Below, one piece after another: positions 14,075 to 21,662 of a stretch of DNA of 64,000 nucleotides (its first letter is position 1; every line of letters begins with the position of its first letter). The position numbers and the translations under genes are program-made. The notes beneath the pieces were generated by a model. The model searched no databases, was not told the origin of the DNA, and saw nothing but the letters and a program-made list of their open reading frames with translations. Origin of the DNA: GCA-2861595 sp035536185 (GTDB lineage Bacteria > Actinomycetota > Acidimicrobiia > Acidimicrobiales > GCA-2861595); the NCBI GenBank assembly GCA_035536185.1, contig DATLOM010000018.1, positions 124,001 through 188,000 on the forward strand. The letters are read 5' to 3'.

Positions 14075-14806
14075 CTACGACGCGGCCGAAGCCGCCTGGG
14101 CGAGCTCGTCCTCGGTGATGCGGATGGTGCTCGGGTCCAGCTTGATGCCGGGCCCCATGGTGGAGGAGACCGTCACCGAGCGGACGTATTTTCCCTTGGA
14201 CGCCGCCGGCTTGGCCTTCTGCAGCTCGTCCACCACGGCCCGGATGTTGTCGAGCAAGGCCTGGGTCTCGAACGAGACCTTGCCCACCGGCACGTGGATG
14301 TTGCCGAACTTGTCGGTGCGGTACTCCACCCGACCGCCCTTGAACTCGGTGACGGCCTTGGCCACATCGGTGGTGACCGTTCCCGTCTTCGGGTTGGGCA
14401 TGAGGCCCCGGGGGCCGAGCACCTTGCCGACCTTGCCGACCAGGGCCATGAGGTCCGGGGTGGCGATGGCGATGTCGAAATCGAAGAAACCCTCCTGCAC
14501 CCGCTGCACCAGGTCGTCGGCACCGACGATGTCGGCGCCGGCACCACGGGCCGCCTCGGCGGCATCGCCGGCGGCGAACACGGCTACCCGGACGGCCTTG
14601 CCGGTACCGGCAGGAAGGCTCACGGTGCCCCGGACGATCTGGTCGGCCCGGCGGGGGTCGACGCCCAGGCGCACAGCCAGCTCGACCGTCTCGTCGAAGC
14701 GGGCCGGCGCAAGGCTCTTGAGCAGTTCGACGGCCTGACGGGGGCGGTGCAGGTGGTCCCGGTCGAAGCGCCGGGTCGCGTCGGTGTACCTCTTGCCGCT
14801 GGGCAT
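14075..14806 (-). CDS. rplA: 50S ribosomal protein L1
   Basis: L1 forms the mobile L1 stalk that helps release deacylated tRNA and represses its own operon by binding mRNA. The 243 residues match the family, with GRGTVSLPAGTGK-like (IVRGTVSLPAGTGKAVRV), KVGKVLGPRGLMPNPKTGTV and SSTMGPGIKLD. It starts ten bases after the rplK stop, the conserved rplKA pair. Length and motifs are ordinary. Confidence 0.97.
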   Translation of the reverse strand: MPSGKRYTDATRRFDRDHLHRPRQAVELLKSLAPARFDETVELAVRLGVDPRRADQIVRGTVSLPAGTGKAVRVAVFAAGDAAEAARGAGADIVGADDLVQRVQEGFFDFDIAIATPDLMALVGKVGKVLGPRGLMPNPKTGTVTTDVAKAVTEFKGGRVEYRTDKFGNIHVPVGKVSFETQALLDNIRAVVDELQKAKPAASKGKYVRSVTVSSTMGPGIKLDPSTIRITEDELAQAASAAS

Positions 14807-14816
14807 CTGTTCTTTC

Positions 14817-15248
14817 CTAGTCCTTGGAGACGTTGATGCCCATGGAGCGGGCCGTGCCCGCCACCTGGCGCTTGGCCGCCTCGAGATCGTTGGCGTTGAG
14901 GTCGGGCATCTTGGTCTGGGCGATCTCGGTGAGCTGGGCGGCGGTGATGGAGCCCACCGTGGCGCGACCGGCGGTGGTAGCGCCCTTGTCGATCCCTGCC
15001 GCCTGGCGCAGGAGCACCGGGGTGGGGGACGTCTTGAGCACGAAGGTGAAGGACCGGTCCTCGAACACGGTGATCTCCACCGGGATGACGCTGCCCCGCT
15101 GGCTCTCGGTGGCCGCGTTGTACTGCTTGCAGAACTCCGGTGTGGAGACGCCGTGAGGGCCCAGGGCCGTACCGACCGGCGGCGCCGGCGTGGCCTGCCC
15201 GGCCGGGAGCTGGATCTTCACTATCGCCGCAACGCGCTTCTTTGCCAT
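14817..15248 (-). CDS. rplK: 50S ribosomal protein L11
   Basis: L11 organises the GTPase-associated centre and is the site of thiostrepton action and RelA signalling. The 143 residues have the normal N-terminal domain (LPAGQATPAPPVGTALGPHG) and the C-terminal rRNA-binding domain ending TARSMGINVSKD. Its ATG follows the nusG stop with no spacer (TAGATG), which fits translational coupling in the secE-nusG-rplK-rplA unit. Confidence 0.97.
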   Translation of the reverse strand: MAKKRVAAIVKIQLPAGQATPAPPVGTALGPHGVSTPEFCKQYNAATESQRGSVIPVEITVFEDRSFTFVLKTSPTPVLLRQAAGIDKGATTAGRATVGSITAAQLTEIAQTKMPDLNANDLEAAKRQVAGTARSMGINVSKD

Positions 15249-15944
15249 CTAGAGCTTCGCCACCTGACTGAACTCGAGCTCGACCGGAGTCTCCCGGCCG
15301 AAGATGTTGACGAGCACCTTGAGCTTGAGCTGGTCCTCGTTGATCTCTGCGATCTGCCCGGAGAAGTCGGCGAAGGGCCCTTCACGAACCCGGACGCTCT
15401 CCCCCACCTCGTACTCGAGGCGCGGGCGGGTCTTGCGCACGGTCTCCACACCCTCCTGCTGGACCGGAAGGAACGTCTCCACGTCACGGCGGGACAGGGG
15501 CACCGGGCTGGATCCCTGGTGGACGAAGCCGGTTACGCCGGGAGTGTTGCGCACGACGTACCAGGCGTCGTCGTCGAGCTCGCAGCGCACGAGCAGGTAC
15601 CCGGGGAAGACCTTCTTCTGGACGACGACCTTCTTGCCGTTCTTGAACTCGATGACGTCCTCGACGGGGATCACGACCTCGTAGATCCGCTCCTCCATGT
15701 TCATGGACGAGATTCGGCTCTCGAGGTTGGACTTCACCTTGTTCTCGTAGCCCGCGTAGGTGTGCACCACGAACCACTGCCCAGGCCGGTCGTAGGGGCT
15801 CTCTACCCTCGTGACGACCGCCTCGTCAGCCGATTCTTCGAGAAGATCCTCGACCTCGATCACCTCAGCCTCGGCTTCAGGCGCGTCGGGCACGACATCG
15901 GGGGCGATGTCGTCAGGATCTTCGGCGAAGGCGGGGTCGGTCAT
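15249..15944 (-). CDS. nusG: Transcription termination/antitermination protein NusG
   Basis: NusG binds RNA polymerase and links it to Rho or the ribosome. The 231 residues carry the NGN domain (WFVVHTYAGYENKVKSNLE, about 57-165) and a C-terminal KOW domain (VRVREGPFADFSGQIAEI). The first 55 or so residues are an acidic extension, common in actinobacterial NusG and probably disordered. Its ATG overlaps the secE stop (ATGA), so the two are coupled. Confidence 0.96.
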   Translation of the reverse strand: MTDPAFAEDPDDIAPDVVPDAPEAEAEVIEVEDLLEESADEAVVTRVESPYDRPGQWFVVHTYAGYENKVKSNLESRISSMNMEERIYEVVIPVEDVIEFKNGKKVVVQKKVFPGYLLVRCELDDDAWYVVRNTPGVTGFVHQGSSPVPLSRRDVETFLPVQQEGVETVRKTRPRLEYEVGESVRVREGPFADFSGQIAEINEDQLKLKVLVNIFGRETPVELEFSQVAKL

Positions 15945-16240
15945 GTCTTGAAGAGGAAGAGGACGCTCTTGGCGAAAGCGAGGTCGAGCACGAAGATGAG
16001 GGTTACCAGGAAGACGAGGGCGACGAGAACCACGGTGGAGTAGTTGACGACCTCACCCTTGGTGGGCCAGGCCACCTTCCGGAGCTCTCCCCGAACCTCC
16101 TTGAGGAAGGTAGCAGGCGAGGTGCGCTCGCTGGGCGGCTTGGGGCCGCGGGGCTGCGCCGGCCTCTTGGTCGCGACGGGAGACCCGTCGGCGCCCACCT
16201 GGCCCTGACGCTGCATCATCCGCTTCGTCTGTCGGTTCAT
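15941..16240 (-). CDS. secE: Preprotein translocase subunit SecE
   Basis: SecE clamps SecY in the membrane translocon. The 99 residues have a basic N-terminal part, the conserved amphipathic segment FLKEVRGELRKVAWPTKGEV and one transmembrane helix at about 68-95. The single-helix form is standard outside enterobacteria. The start at 16240 has GAGG six bases upstream. It lies directly after tRNA-Trp and overlaps nusG by four bases. Confidence 0.95.
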   Translation of the reverse strand: MNRQTKRMMQRQGQVGADGSPVATKRPAQPRGPKPPSERTSPATFLKEVRGELRKVAWPTKGEVVNYSTVVLVALVFLVTLIFVLDLAFAKSVLFLFKT

Positions 16241-16277
16241 CTGCTACCTCGGGCGGTTCATGGGAAGAAGGGCCGAG

Positions 16278-16350
16278 CAGGGCAGGAGGGAGTCGAACCC
16301 CCAACCGCCGGTTTTGGAGACCGGTGCTCTGCCAGTTGAGCTACTGCCCT
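16278..16350 (-). tRNA. trpT: tRNA-Trp (CCA anticodon)
   Basis: The minus strand folds into a full cloverleaf: acceptor AGGGCAG/CTGCCCT, D stem GCTC/GAGC, anticodon stem CCGGT/ACCGG with loop CTCCAAA (anticodon CCA), and T loop TTCGACT. CCA is not encoded. A Trp tRNA immediately before secE is the conserved actinobacterial arrangement. Confidence 0.95.
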
Positions 16351-16424
16351 AGGGGCTCTGTCCGCCAGCAGGATAGCACCGGCCCCGCCGCCGCTCCCCA
16401 GGAAGAGGCGGCCGCGGCGCGAGG

Positions 16425-16790
16425 TCAACCGGCCAGGCGCATCTTCCGGCGGCCGCGGTTTGCCATCACGAGGGCCCCGGCGGCGCCAGCGGCGGCCGTG
16501 GCCACCGCTATGCCGCCCAGGTAGGCGCCCCGCCGGCCAGCCAGCAGCGAGCGCATCGCACCTCGCTCGCCGGCCGCCTCGAGGTTGGCGAGGATGGCCG
16601 TGAGCGTGCCGGGAGCCGGCTGGAGAACGTCGGTACGCAGGTGGCGCAGCGCCTTCAGCAGCCTGCGGTACTGGACCAGCTCGGCCTGGCACCGCAAGCA
16701 GGCCTCGACGTGCGACCGAACCTGGGGATCGGCTTTCTCCGTGCCGTCGACGATCTGGGGCAGGAGGTCGGCGACGCGTTCACACCGCAT
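16425..16790 (-). CDS. Zinc-binding anti-sigma factor, single-pass membrane protein
   Basis: This 121-residue protein should bind and inhibit the sigma factor encoded just upstream. The N-terminal half carries a ZAS-type zinc motif with His27, Cys31 and Cys34 (HVEACLRC) plus Cys3. A Gly/Ala-rich transmembrane helix lies at about 87-108, followed by a basic tail. The start ATG at 16790 overlaps the end of the sigma gene by 11 bp, the classic cognate-pair arrangement. The frame remains open upstream, but the longer version is only the sigma gene in another frame. The signal it senses is unknown; zinc anti-sigmas often respond to thiol or envelope stress. Confidence 0.85.
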   Translation of the reverse strand: MRCERVADLLPQIVDGTEKADPQVRSHVEACLRCQAELVQYRRLLKALRHLRTDVLQPAPGTLTAILANLEAAGERGAMRSLLAGRRGAYLGGIAVATAAAGAAGALVMANRGRRKMRLAG

Positions 16791-17367
16791 GAGCGGTCTC
16801 CTCGCCGGTGAGCTCGCTCCGGAGGGGGAAGAGACGCTCCCGGAGCTTCTTGCGGGCCCGGTGCAGGCGGACCTTGGCCGCACCCTCGCTGATCCCGAGC
16901 TCGGCGGCGATGGCCTCGTGGGGAAGGTCGTAGATGTCCCGCAGCACCACGACGGCGCGCATCTCGGGTGACAGGCTCTGGAGGGCGGACTGCAGGATCC
17001 GCCGGTCGTCGCCGGCCCCCAGATGAGCGCCGGGGTCGCTGTCGACCGCCCTGGGGTCGGCCGCCGTCTCCTCGTCGCCGAGCTCGTCGTGGCGGTCCTT
17101 GGCCCGCCGTGACAGGTGGGTCACCGCGCAGTTGGCGGTGATCCGGTAGAGCCAGGTGTTGAACTTGGCGTCGCCGCGAAAGCGCTTCAGGCCCTTCCAG
17201 GCCCGCAGGTAAGCCTCCTGCACCACGTCTTTCGCATCCTCCTCGTTGCCGGTCATCCGGAAGGCGAGGGTGTAGGCGTCGGCGTGTGTGACACGCACCA
17301 ACTCCTCGAAGGCCGCCTGGTCGCCCGCTTTGGCCGCGGTGACCAGGTCAGCCAACTCCTGCGCCAT
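16780..17367 (-). CDS. ECF-type RNA polymerase sigma factor
   Basis: This 195-residue sigma-70 family protein redirects RNA polymerase to a stress regulon. Region 2 is clear (DVVQEAYLRAWKGLKRF, then TWLYRITANCAVTHLSRR) and region 4 has the helix-turn-helix LPHEAIAAELGISEGAAKVR. The two are joined by an acidic linker without region 3, as in ECF factors. I start it at the ATG at 17367; the frame continues upstream only through rpmG in the wrong frame, and the codons nearer rpmG are GTA or GTT, not starts. It sits between rpmG and tRNA-Trp and overlaps its anti-sigma gene. Confidence 0.88.
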   Translation of the reverse strand: MAQELADLVTAAKAGDQAAFEELVRVTHADAYTLAFRMTGNEEDAKDVVQEAYLRAWKGLKRFRGDAKFNTWLYRITANCAVTHLSRRAKDRHDELGDEETAADPRAVDSDPGAHLGAGDDRRILQSALQSLSPEMRAVVVLRDIYDLPHEAIAAELGISEGAAKVRLHRARKKLRERLFPLRSELTGEETAHAV

Positions 17368-17402
17368 CAGCCGGTTCGACTCGGCCGGAGCGGCAACGGT
17401 TA

Positions 17403-17567
17403 CTACCTGGTCTCTTTGTGGGAGGTGTGCTTGCGGTCCCACCGGCAGTACTTCTTCATCTCGATGCGCTCGCGGTGGTTGGCCTTGTTCTTGGTGGTGA
17501 TGTAGTTGCGCCGCTTGCACACCTCGCACGCGAGGGTGACCTTGACGCGCTTCTCGTTCCTGGCCAT
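17403..17567 (-). CDS. rpmG: 50S ribosomal protein L33, with one zinc cysteine replaced
   Basis: L33 is a small E-site protein of the large subunit. This 54-residue gene reads MARNEKRVKVTLACEVCKRR and then NYITTKNKANHRERIEMKKY, ending CRWDRKHTSHKETR. The first zinc pair (Cys14, Cys17) is present, but the second is C-R-W-D: the usual fourth Cys is Asp44. It is neither a clean zinc-binding form nor a clean cysteine-free form. It follows tRNA-Met, the usual place for rpmG in this phylum, and precedes the sigma gene. Confidence 0.93.
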   Translation of the reverse strand: MARNEKRVKVTLACEVCKRRNYITTKNKANHRERIEMKKYCRWDRKHTSHKETR

Positions 17568-17598
17568 CTGGCAACTCTACTTTCTCGTTCCCTGCGAG

Positions 17599-17672
17599 TA
17601 GCGGCGGTCGGATTCGAACCGACGACAACACGATTATGAGCCGTGTGCTCTAACCAACTGAGCTACGCCGCC
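17599..17672 (-). tRNA. tRNA-Met (CAT anticodon)
   Basis: The minus strand forms acceptor GGCGGCG/CGCCGCT with a G-U first pair, D stem GCTC/GAGC, anticodon stem CACGG/TCGTG with loop CTCATAA (anticodon CAT) and T loop TTCGAAT. The paired first position and the neighbourhood (tRNA-Thr, then rpmG) indicate elongator Met rather than initiator; a lysidine-modified Ile tRNA cannot be strictly excluded. Confidence 0.93.
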
Positions 17673-17676
17673 GCGG

Positions 17677-17749
17677 AGCCCTCTGTGGGAATTGAACCCA
17701 CGACACCAGCCTTACCATGGCTGTGCTCTACCGACTGAGCTAAGAGGGC
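17677..17749 (-). tRNA. tRNA-Thr (GGT anticodon)
   Basis: The minus strand forms acceptor GCCCTCT/AGAGGGC, D stem GCTC/GAGC, anticodon stem CAGCC/GGCTG with loop ATGGTAA (anticodon GGT) and T loop TTCAATT. It lies four bases upstream of tRNA-Met, and the two are probably cotranscribed with rpmG. Confidence 0.94.
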
Positions 17750-17778
17750 GCTGGCTGCACGAGACATGATACTGCGCT

Positions 17779-18282
17779 GTGCCCGATTCCTCTCCCCTCG
17801 TTCGTCCCGCGGCCTTCGCGGACGCCGAGGCCATCCGCCTCATCTACAACCGGGAGGTCACTTCCTCGCTGGTCACCTTCGATCTGGTGCCGCGGACCCT
17901 GGAGGACCAGCATGCGTGGCTGGACGCCCATGCCGGCGCCCACCCGGCGGTGGTGGCGGTGAAGCTGGGCGAGGTCGTGGGCTTCGGCTCGCTGTCGCCC
18001 TACCGGGAGCGCCCCGCCTACGCCACCACGGTGGAGGACTCGGTGTACGTCCGCGAGGACCAGCGTGGTGAGGGTGTAGGGCGGCTGCTGCTCGAGGAGC
18101 TGGTGCGCCTGGCCCGGGCCCACGGCTTCCACGCCATGATGGCCCGCGTCGTCGGTGGCCACGAGGCGTCGATCGGCCTCCACCGCGCCTGTGGCTTCGA
18201 GCTGGTGGGCGTCGAGCGTGAAGTGGGACGGAAGCTGGGGCGTTGGCTGGACGTGGTGCTGATGCAGCGCCTTCTCAGCTGA
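17779..18282 (+). CDS. GNAT-family N-acetyltransferase (phosphinothricin acetyltransferase-like)
   Basis: This 167-residue cytoplasmic protein should transfer an acetyl group from acetyl-CoA to an amine. The fold is complete: N-terminal RPAAFADAEAIRLIYNREV, the acetyl-CoA loop VREDQRGEGVGRLLLEEL at about 94-111 (R/Q-x-x-G-x-G), and the C-terminal LHRACGFELVGVEREVGRK typical of the bar/pat/YncA group, whose members acetylate phosphinothricin-like amines or amino acids. The start is GTG at 17779, 29 bp from the divergent tRNA-Thr. Its 3' end overlaps the convergent phosphatase gene by 8 bp. The substrate cannot be told from sequence. Confidence 0.88.
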   Translation: MPDSSPLVRPAAFADAEAIRLIYNREVTSSLVTFDLVPRTLEDQHAWLDAHAGAHPAVVAVKLGEVVGFGSLSPYRERPAYATTVEDSVYVREDQRGEGVGRLLLEELVRLARAHGFHAMMARVVGGHEASIGLHRACGFELVGVEREVGRKLGRWLDVVLMQRLLS

Positions 18283-19972
18283 TCCGGGCGCCCAGGACGG
18301 CGATGTCGTCGTTGGTCCGGTGGGGCACCATGTCCGAGATCACCTTCTCGCACAAGCCGTCGACCCCCTCGGCTAGCCCTTCCACGGCCGAACCCACGAC
18401 CTCGATCAGGCGGTCGAGCCCGTCCTGAAGGGCATCGGTCCGCGATTCCACCAGCCCGTCGGTGAAGAAGACCAGCACCGACCCCGGCTCGACGGCGAAG
18501 GTGGACGAAACGAACGCCTGCTCCAGCATCGTCCCCAGCGGCACATTGGGTTCGAGGTGCAGGTAGCGGGGGTGCCCGGCCGGAGGGACCAGGAGGGGCG
18601 GTGGGTGGCCGGCGCTGATCATCTCGACTTGGCGAGTGCCCAGGTCCACCACCACGTACACCGCGGTGGCCATGGCCGAGCCGGTGAGCTCCTGGAGGAG
18701 GCGGTCGAGGCTCGTCATGAGCTCGGCCGGCTTCAGGCCGTGAACGGCGTAGGCCCTGATCGCGGTACGGAGCTGGCCCATGACCGCCGCCGCCCTGGTC
18801 CCGCGCCCGACCACGTCACCCACCACCAGCGCCACCCGGCCGTCGTCGAGGGGGAACACGTCGTACCAGTCGCCACCGACCTGGGTGCCGAGGCTGCCGG
18901 GCTGGTAACACGCGGCCAGCGCCAGGCCCGGCACCTTCGGCATCTCGTCGGGGAGCAGGCTGCGCTGCAACGTCTCGGCGATGCGGTGCTCGTGCTCGTA
19001 ACGCTCGGCGTTCTCGATGGCGACGGCCGCCAGCTGCGCGAGCTGGACGAGCACCACCTCGTCCTCCTCGGTGAAGTCACCTTCGATCTTGTCCGCCACC
19101 TGGATCAGGCCCAGCATGCGTCCGGTGCGGCCCTTGAGGGGCACCGCCAGCCAGCCCTCCAGCATCGGGTGCGAGCCGGTCAGGTCGAACAGGCCCCTGG
19201 AGACGAAGCTGGCCTCGATCTCCTTCTTGGTCATCCGCACCGGCTCGTCCCGCTCGTACACCACGCTGTAGATCCCCGAAAGATCGGCCCGATCCGGGTC
19301 GCCGGACCAGCCCTCGTACTTCGGTGAGAACGAGCGGGAACGCTCCAGGTCCCCCGCCTCTCGCGCCGCGGTGATCACCGTCTCGGACTCGTGGGCGCCG
19401 ATCACCTCACGGGCCCCGTCGTTGATGACCTGCAGGATCTCGTCGAGCGAGAGCGTCGAGTTGATGACGACGGCAGCGTGGGCCAGCTTCCTGAGGTTCC
19501 GCGCTTCGGTTTCGAAGCGCTGGTCGAGGCGCCGGGCCAGCAGCTCACTCTGCCGGCGCAGCTCCTGGGTCTTCTGGTACAGCTCGATGAACACCCTCAC
19601 CTTGGCCTGGAGCAGGCCGACCTCGAACGGCTTGGTGACGTAGTCCACGGCGCCATGGGAAAATCCCTGCATGGCGTGCACGGCGTCCTTGCTGTACGCC
19701 GTGAGGAAGATGATCGGGATGTCCCGGTTGCGCTCGCGATCCTTGATCCGAGTCGCCGTCTCGAACCCGTCCATCTCCGGCATCTGCACGTCGAGAAGGA
19801 TGAGGGCGACGTCGTGGACGAGAAGTCGCTTCAGTGCCTCTTCCCCCGAGCCGGCGCACAGCAGGTTGTGACCCAACGGCTCGAGAACCGCCTCCAGGGC
19901 GATGAGGTTCTCGGGCCGGTCGTCCACCAGCAGGATGGTGGCCGGCACCTCGTCGTAGGCGGGACGCGTCAT
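18275..19972 (-). CDS. Response regulator: receiver-GAF-PP2C (SpoIIE/RsbU-type) phosphatase
   Basis: This 565-residue protein is a phosphorylation-controlled serine/threonine phosphatase. The receiver has acidic pair 17-18, phospho-acceptor Asp61 (LLDVQMPEMDG) and Lys114. A coiled linker leads to a GAF domain (about 160-315) and then a PP2C/SpoIIE domain with GGDWYDVFPL, VVGDVVGRGTRAA, the SAGHPPPLL loop, FTDGLVESR and a final TNDDIAVL. Family members of this type dephosphorylate STAS anti-anti-sigma proteins. It is the last gene of the operon; its ATG overlaps the preceding kinase stop (ATGA). The same frame is open further upstream, but that part lies inside the kinase gene. Confidence 0.93.
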   Translation of the reverse strand: MTRPAYDEVPATILLVDDRPENLIALEAVLEPLGHNLLCAGSGEEALKRLLVHDVALILLDVQMPEMDGFETATRIKDRERNRDIPIIFLTAYSKDAVHAMQGFSHGAVDYVTKPFEVGLLQAKVRVFIELYQKTQELRRQSELLARRLDQRFETEARNLRKLAHAAVVINSTLSLDEILQVINDGAREVIGAHESETVITAAREAGDLERSRSFSPKYEGWSGDPDRADLSGIYSVVYERDEPVRMTKKEIEASFVSRGLFDLTGSHPMLEGWLAVPLKGRTGRMLGLIQVADKIEGDFTEEDEVVLVQLAQLAAVAIENAERYEHEHRIAETLQRSLLPDEMPKVPGLALAACYQPGSLGTQVGGDWYDVFPLDDGRVALVVGDVVGRGTRAAAVMGQLRTAIRAYAVHGLKPAELMTSLDRLLQELTGSAMATAVYVVVDLGTRQVEMISAGHPPPLLVPPAGHPRYLHLEPNVPLGTMLEQAFVSSTFAVEPGSVLVFFTDGLVESRTDALQDGLDRLIEVVGSAVEGLAEGVDGLCEKVISDMVPHRTNDDIAVLGARIS

Positions 19973-21096
19973 CGGCCCGGCGCCGGAAGTGTGAACCGCA
20001 CGGTCACACCACAATCGTCGTTGCTCTCCATCCATATGCGTCCTCCGGCCCGCTCCACGACCTTTCGGCACACGGCCAGGCCGAGCCCCGTGCCCGGGTA
20101 GGGATCGCCTTCCAGCCGCTCGAACACCTGGAACACCTGCTCGAGCCGATCGTTCGGCACCCCGCGGCCGTGATCCCGGACCGACACCGTCACCATCCCG
20201 TCCTGCTGGCGGGAACTGAGCTCCACCACGGGCGCGACATCTGGCTCGTGGAACTTGATGGCGTTGCCGACGAGGTTCTGGAAGACCTGGGTCAGGTCGG
20301 GCGCGCTGCCCATGGCGTAGCCGAGGGGCGTGCGCCTCAGGTCGACCGGGCGATCCTCGGGCCCCTGCGACAGGTTCTGCAGCGCCGTGTGGAGTGCGGC
20401 GTCCAGATCCACGGGTTCGAGGGGTGCGGGGTCCACACCGGCGCGGGCGTAGACGAGTAGGTCCGATATGAGCGCGGACATCCGCTCGGCCGTGGAGCTG
20501 ACCCTCGACATCCACTCGCGGGCCTGGGGATCGTCGTCGCCGAGGCGGTCGGCGAGCAGCTCGATGAAGCCGGAGATCACCCTCAGAGGGTCCTGAAGAT
20601 CATGGGAGGCGATGTAGGCGAACTGCTCGAGGTCCTGGTTGGAGCGCTCGAGCTCTGCCTTCTGCTGGGCCAGCTGGTGGCGTTGCTCCTGCAGCATCCT
20701 GGTGTTCAGGTACAGCTCGAGGAAGACGGCCACCTTGGCCCGCAGAACCTCGGGCTCGACTGGCTTGAAGATGTAGTCGACGGCGCCGGTGCCGTAGCCA
20801 CGCAGGCGATTGTCCAGGCCCTGGCTGATCGCGGTGAGGAAGATGATCGGGATGTCGCGCGTCCGATCCCGCTGCTTGATCTGCTCGGCCGTCTCGAAAC
20901 CGTCTATGCCCGGCATCTGGACGTCCAGCACGATGACGGCGATGTCGTCGGCCAGCAGGTGGCGCAGGGCCTCCTCGCCCGAGCTCGCCCGCACCATCCG
21001 CTGGCCCAGTGGCTCCAGGACCGCCTCGAGAGCGAGGAGGTTCTCGGGCCGGTCGTCCACCAGCAGCAGGGCCGGCGCCGGCCCGCCGGGCGTCAT
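19969..21096 (-). CDS. Receiver-histidine kinase (phosphorelay protein)
   Basis: This 375-residue soluble protein has an N-terminal receiver (Asp14/15, acceptor Asp58 in VLDVQMPGIDG, Lys111) followed by a coiled coil and a histidine kinase core. The phosphorylated His is His165 in ASHDLQDPLRVISGF, the N box is FQNLVGNAIKFHEPD, and the G boxes are VRDHGRGVP and GTGLGLAVC. There is no transmembrane or sensor domain, so input must come through the receiver, probably from the giant kinase upstream. The ATG at 21096 overlaps the CheB-like stop by four bases, and its own stop overlaps the phosphatase start, so the operon is tightly coupled. Confidence 0.92.
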   Translation of the reverse strand: MTPGGPAPALLLVDDRPENLLALEAVLEPLGQRMVRASSGEEALRHLLADDIAVIVLDVQMPGIDGFETAEQIKQRDRTRDIPIIFLTAISQGLDNRLRGYGTGAVDYIFKPVEPEVLRAKVAVFLELYLNTRMLQEQRHQLAQQKAELERSNQDLEQFAYIASHDLQDPLRVISGFIELLADRLGDDDPQAREWMSRVSSTAERMSALISDLLVYARAGVDPAPLEPVDLDAALHTALQNLSQGPEDRPVDLRRTPLGYAMGSAPDLTQVFQNLVGNAIKFHEPDVAPVVELSSRQQDGMVTVSVRDHGRGVPNDRLEQVFQVFERLEGDPYPGTGLGLAVCRKVVERAGGRIWMESNDDCGVTVRFTLPAPGR

Positions 21097-21662
21097 GACC
21101 GCCCCAGGTCGTTGAGCACCTCGGTGATCCGGTCGAGGGGCAACACCTGGTCGACGGCACCCGTGGCGATGGCAGCCTCGGGCATCTCCCGACGTACGGC
21201 GGTGAGGGGATCCTGGGCGAGCGTGACCCCACCCCGTCGCTTCACCTGCCGGATGCCGCGGCAGCCGTCGTCGTTGGAGCCGGTGAGGATCACCGCCACA
21301 GACTCGTCGGCGTACGCATCCGCCGCCGACTCGAACAGCACGTCTATCGACGGGCGGCTGTATTGCACCGGCGCGTCGATCGACAGCGCGAACCGACCTG
21401 GTTCCACGAGCAGGTGGTAGTCGGCCGGCGCCAAGTACACCCGACCGGGCTCGATCGCGTCCTTGTCCTCGGCCTCGGAGACCGGAAGGCTGCACCGGGC
21501 CTGGAGGTAGCTCACCAGAGCACCCTCGGGAGAGTTGGCCGCACGATGCAACGCGACGGCCAGGGCAAAGCTGCACCCCTCCTCCAGCAGGGCCACCACC
21601 TTCCCCAAGGCGTCGAGACCGCCCCACGAGCCGCCCACCACCACCAGCCGGAAAGACGTCAA
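21093..21662 (-). CDS. CheB-type protein-glutamate methylesterase domain, stand-alone
   Basis: This 189-residue protein is only the catalytic domain of CheB, without a receiver. The triad is visible: Ser12 in VVGGSWGGLDAL, His39 in VALHR and Asp132 in ILTGSNDDGCRG. CheB removes methyl groups from, or deamidates, glutamates or glutamines of chemoreceptors. I chose TTG at 21662 as the start because it overlaps the cheR stop (TTGA) and places the first strand FRLVVVGGS correctly; no ATG fits. There is no receptor, CheA or CheW in the window, so the substrate may be another coiled-coil signalling protein. Confidence 0.9.
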   Translation of the reverse strand: MTSFRLVVVGGSWGGLDALGKVVALLEEGCSFALAVALHRAANSPEGALVSYLQARCSLPVSEAEDKDAIEPGRVYLAPADYHLLVEPGRFALSIDAPVQYSRPSIDVLFESAADAYADESVAVILTGSNDDGCRGIRQVKRRGGVTLAQDPLTAVRREMPEAAIATGAVDQVLPLDRITEVLNDLGRS

